A stretch of DNA of 64,000 nt, from contig NZ_CP048833.1 of assembly GCF_012971725.1 (NCBI RefSeq), positions 3,100,001 to 3,164,000 of the forward strand, written 5' to 3'. A program made the translations under genes and the position numbers. The notes below the pieces were generated by a model. The model did no database searches and was not told where the DNA came from. It worked only from the letters and a program-made list of their open reading frames with translations. This document shows positions 60,153 through 64,000 of the stretch, in pieces. Source of the DNA: Pseudomonas multiresinivorans. GTDB lineage: Bacteria > Pseudomonadota > Gammaproteobacteria > Pseudomonadales > Pseudomonadaceae. Positions within the stretch are counted from its first letter, which is position 1. The number at the start of each line of letters is the position of its first letter.

Positions 60153-61682
60153 TCACCGTACTGCCAGGGTGGAAAGGGCGGCACCCAGCCACTGCTGGAC
60201 GCCGTGCATGGTGGCCGCGGAGGTGTCGAGAACCGGCTGCGGGTAAACGCCGAGCAGGATCAGCAGCACCGCCAGGCCGAGCACCATGGAGAGTTCGCGG
60301 AAGTTCAGGCCGGCAATCGGTGTGTCGGATTTGGCCGGGCCGAAGTAGGCGCGGTGGATCATGATCAGCGAGTAGACCGAGCCGAACACCAGGCCGAAGG
60401 TGGCGATCACGGTGATCACCGGAACGACCTTGAAGCTACCCAGCAGGATCAGGAATTCGCCGACGAAGTTGCCGGTGCCCGGCAGGCCCAGCGACGCGGT
60501 GGCGAAGAACAGCGCCACTGCCGGCAGGTACGGGATGCGCGACCACAGGCCGCCCATCTTGCGCATGTCACGGGTGTGCAGGCGCTCGTACAGCTGGCCA
60601 CACAGGATGAACAGCGCGGCAGCGGAGAGGCCGTGGGCGATCATCTGCACCACTACGCCCTGCAGCGCCTGGGGGCTGCCGGAGTAGATGCCGATCATCA
60701 CGAAGCCCATGTGCGACACGGAGGAGTAGGCCACCAGACGCTTGATGTCGGTCTGCGCGAACGACAGGAAGGCGCCGTAGAAGATGCCGATCAGACCCAG
60801 GGTCATGGCGATCGGGGCGAACTCGGCCGAGGCGTTGGGGAACAGCGGCAGGGCGAAGCGGATCAGGCCGTAGGCGGCGGTCTTCAGCAGGATGCCGGCG
60901 AGGTCTACGGAACCAGCGGTCGGTGCCTGGGCGTGGGCGTCCGGCAGCCAGGAGTGCACCGGCACGACCGGCATCTTCACCGCGAAGGCGACGAAGAAGC
61001 CGAGCATCAGGATCCACTCGGTGTGCGGCGGCAGCTGGGTCTTCAGCAGGTCGGCGTAGTTGAAGGTCAGCACGCCGGTGGTGTTGTAGTGCACGAACAC
61101 CAGACCGAGGATTGCCACCAGCATCACCAGGCCACTGGCCTGGGTGAAGATGAAGAACTTGGTGGCGGCGTAGATGCGGGTCTTCTTGCCGTCGTCCGAG
61201 CTATGACCCCAGAGCGCGATGAGGAAGTACATCGGCACCAGCATCATTTCCCAGAAGAAGAAGAACAGGAACAGGTCGACGGCGAGGAACACGCCGATGA
61301 CGCCGCCCAGGATCCACAGCAGGTTCAGGTGGAAGAAGCCGATGCGGCGCTGGATCTCGTTCCACGAGCAGAGGACGGACAGCACGCCGAGCAGGCCGGT
61401 CAGCGCGACCATCAGCAGGGACAGACCGTCCATTGCCAGGTGCACGCTGATGCCGAAGCGCTCGATCCAGGGTACCTGGAACTGCAGGGTCCATTGCGGC
61501 TCGCCACCCGGCGCCGGGGCCAGCTGGAAGTCACCGGTGTGCCACACCCACAGGCTCAGGGCGAGGGTGAGGACCATCGATCCCAGGGCGACCCAGCGAG
61601 GCAGGGTCTTGCTGGTGTACTCGGCGATCCAGCAAAGGAAGCCGCCGATAAAGGGGATCAGGATTAGCCAGGGCAGAATCAT
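60153..61682 (-). CDS. nuoM: NADH-quinone oxidoreductase subunit M
   Basis: The 509-aa antiporter-like subunit starts MILPWLILIPFIGGFLCW. Landmarks are the LFLFFFFWEMMLVPMYFLIALWG helix with the conserved Glu, the PVVPVHSWLPDAHAQAPTAGSVDLAGILLKTAAYGLIRF core with Lys, and DIKRLVAYSSVSHMGFVMIGI. It pumps protons in the membrane arm of complex I. The gene lies 28 bases after nuoL and 7 before nuoN; the frame is open further upstream but that part overlaps nuoL. Confidence 0.97.
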   Translation of the reverse strand: MILPWLILIPFIGGFLCWIAEYTSKTLPRWVALGSMVLTLALSLWVWHTGDFQLAPAPGGEPQWTLQFQVPWIERFGISVHLAMDGLSLLMVALTGLLGVLSVLCSWNEIQRRIGFFHLNLLWILGGVIGVFLAVDLFLFFFFWEMMLVPMYFLIALWGHSSDDGKKTRIYAATKFFIFTQASGLVMLVAILGLVFVHYNTTGVLTFNYADLLKTQLPPHTEWILMLGFFVAFAVKMPVVPVHSWLPDAHAQAPTAGSVDLAGILLKTAAYGLIRFALPLFPNASAEFAPIAMTLGLIGIFYGAFLSFAQTDIKRLVAYSSVSHMGFVMIGIYSGSPQALQGVVVQMIAHGLSAAALFILCGQLYERLHTRDMRKMGGLWSRIPYLPAVALFFATASLGLPGTGNFVGEFLILLGSFKVVPVITVIATFGLVFGSVYSLIMIHRAYFGPAKSDTPIAGLNFRELSMVLGLAVLLILLGVYPQPVLDTSAATMHGVQQWLGAALSTLAVR

Positions 61683-61710
61683 GTCGGGCTCAATCTCTTT
61701 CGTGAATTCA

Positions 61711-63554
<1,844 letters not shown>

Positions 63555-63558
<4 letters not shown>

Positions 63559-63863
63559 CCGCGCATCTCGCTGGCAGCGTCGATATCGAGGGTATGGAAG
63601 CGGCGATACAGCTGGAGCAGGATCGCCAGGCCGATGCTGGCCTCGGCCGCAGCCAGGCTGAGCACCAGGATGAACATCACCTGGCCGTCGGGCTGCGCCC
63701 AGCGGCTACCGGCGACCACGAAGGCCAGCGCGGCGGCGTTCATCATCACTTCCAGGCTCATCAGTACGAACAGGATGTTGCGTCGTACCATCAGGCCCAC
63801 CAGGCCGAAGCAGAACAGCACACCGGCGAGCGCCAGTCCGTGTTCGAGAGGGATTGTGTTCAT
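63555..63863 (-). CDS. nuoK: NADH-quinone oxidoreductase subunit K
   Basis: The 102-aa subunit has three transmembrane helices with the two conserved Glu residues of the E-channel (MSLEVMMNAAALAFV and LAAAEASIGLAILLQLYRR). It starts MNTIPLEHGLALAGVLFCFGLVG and is four bases after the nuoJ stop. It helps transmit the quinone-site signal to the pumping subunits. Confidence 0.97.
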
Positions 63864-63867
63864 GGTG

Positions 63868-64000
63868 TTAGTCCTTCGCTTCGTGGCGGCCGAGGTGATA
63901 GGCGGCGACCAGTGCCGCCAGCAGCAGCATCGAGGCCAGTTCGACGACCAGCAGGTACGGGCCGAACAGGCTGATGCCCACGGCTTTGGCGTCCACCGTG
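63868..64000 (-). CDS. nuoJ: NADH-quinone oxidoreductase subunit J, C-terminal part
   Basis: Only the last 44 codons are in the window; the gene continues past the right edge. The visible end reads AKAVGISLFGPYLLVVELAS and MLLLAALVAAYHLGRHEAKD, the final helix and tail of NuoJ, terminating in TAA four bases before nuoK. The nuoJKLMN order confirms the assignment. Confidence 0.93.
   Translation of the reverse strand, partial: TVDAKAVGISLFGPYLLVVELASMLLLAALVAAYHLGRHEAKD

Overview
This is a contiguous piece of a high-GC gammaproteobacterial chromosome, almost certainly a Pseudomonas of the P. aeruginosa / nitroreducens / citronellolis branch. The grounds are a Pseudomonas-type trifunctional PutA, a DUF3509 protein, gene order that (from memory) matches the P. 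aeruginosa PAO1 stretch around PA2649-PA2666 (nuoJKLMN, tlpQ plus an NhaC-type transporter, bqsRS with two PepSY proteins, nnrS, ppyR, fhp, fhpR, queD), and interspersed REP palindromes of the GTAGGAGCGAGC type that are common in environmental pseudomonads. No rRNA, tRNA, phage, insertion sequence or CRISPR array was seen.

Layout. 1-4.1 kb: small conserved proteins (DUF3509, a DUF883/ElaB-like membrane protein, a GNAT acetyltransferase, a Cys-rich hypothetical) and a beta-class glutathione S-transferase divergent from an HxlR regulator, with a palindrome between them. 4.1-8.4 kb: putA, preceded by six GTTGCA boxes that are likely PutA autoregulatory operators. 8.5-16.9 kb: a tightly overlapping ten-gene minus-strand operon: NrtA/SsuA-type binding protein, desaturase/hydroxylase-type membrane di-iron enzyme, two SDR dehydrogenases, an EamA exporter, a creatininase, a biuret-hydrolase-like cysteine hydrolase, an unrecognised 254-aa protein, an ABC permease and an ABC ATPase. 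It reads as a self-contained uptake and catabolic pathway for a nitrogenous, ring-containing compound that I cannot name, and it is the best candidate for an undescribed system here. 17.2-18.4 kb: an MFS transporter. 18.9-23.5 kb: an N-acyl-D-amino-acid deacylase / TauE / BASS-transporter operon divergent from an AraC regulator. 23.5-28.0 kb: a small membrane protein, mltA, polB (DNA polymerase II) and queD.

28.4-44.7 kb: a 5,105-aa repetitive surface adhesin followed by an OmpA-family protein. The adhesin has a BapA-like N-terminus, about 40 Ig-like domains (25 of them in five exact 1,572-bp tandem supermodules), seven FG-GAP repeats predicting an integrin-like beta-propeller, and a short RTX-like Ca-binding tail. 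No type I secretion genes are in the window.

44.8-49.2 kb: the nitric oxide detoxification locus, with fhpR/norR divergent from fhp (flavohaemoglobin), ppyR and nnrS, three NorR sites and a candidate sigma-54 promoter. 49.5-58.5 kb: a patatin-like lipase, two PepSY proteins with the BqsRS-type two-component system, a TlpQ-type chemoreceptor divergent from an NhaC-type transporter, and an AI-2E-family permease. 58.7-64.0 kb: the distal part of the complex I operon (nuoJ partial, K, L, M, N) on the minus strand, ending at a strong bidirectional terminator.
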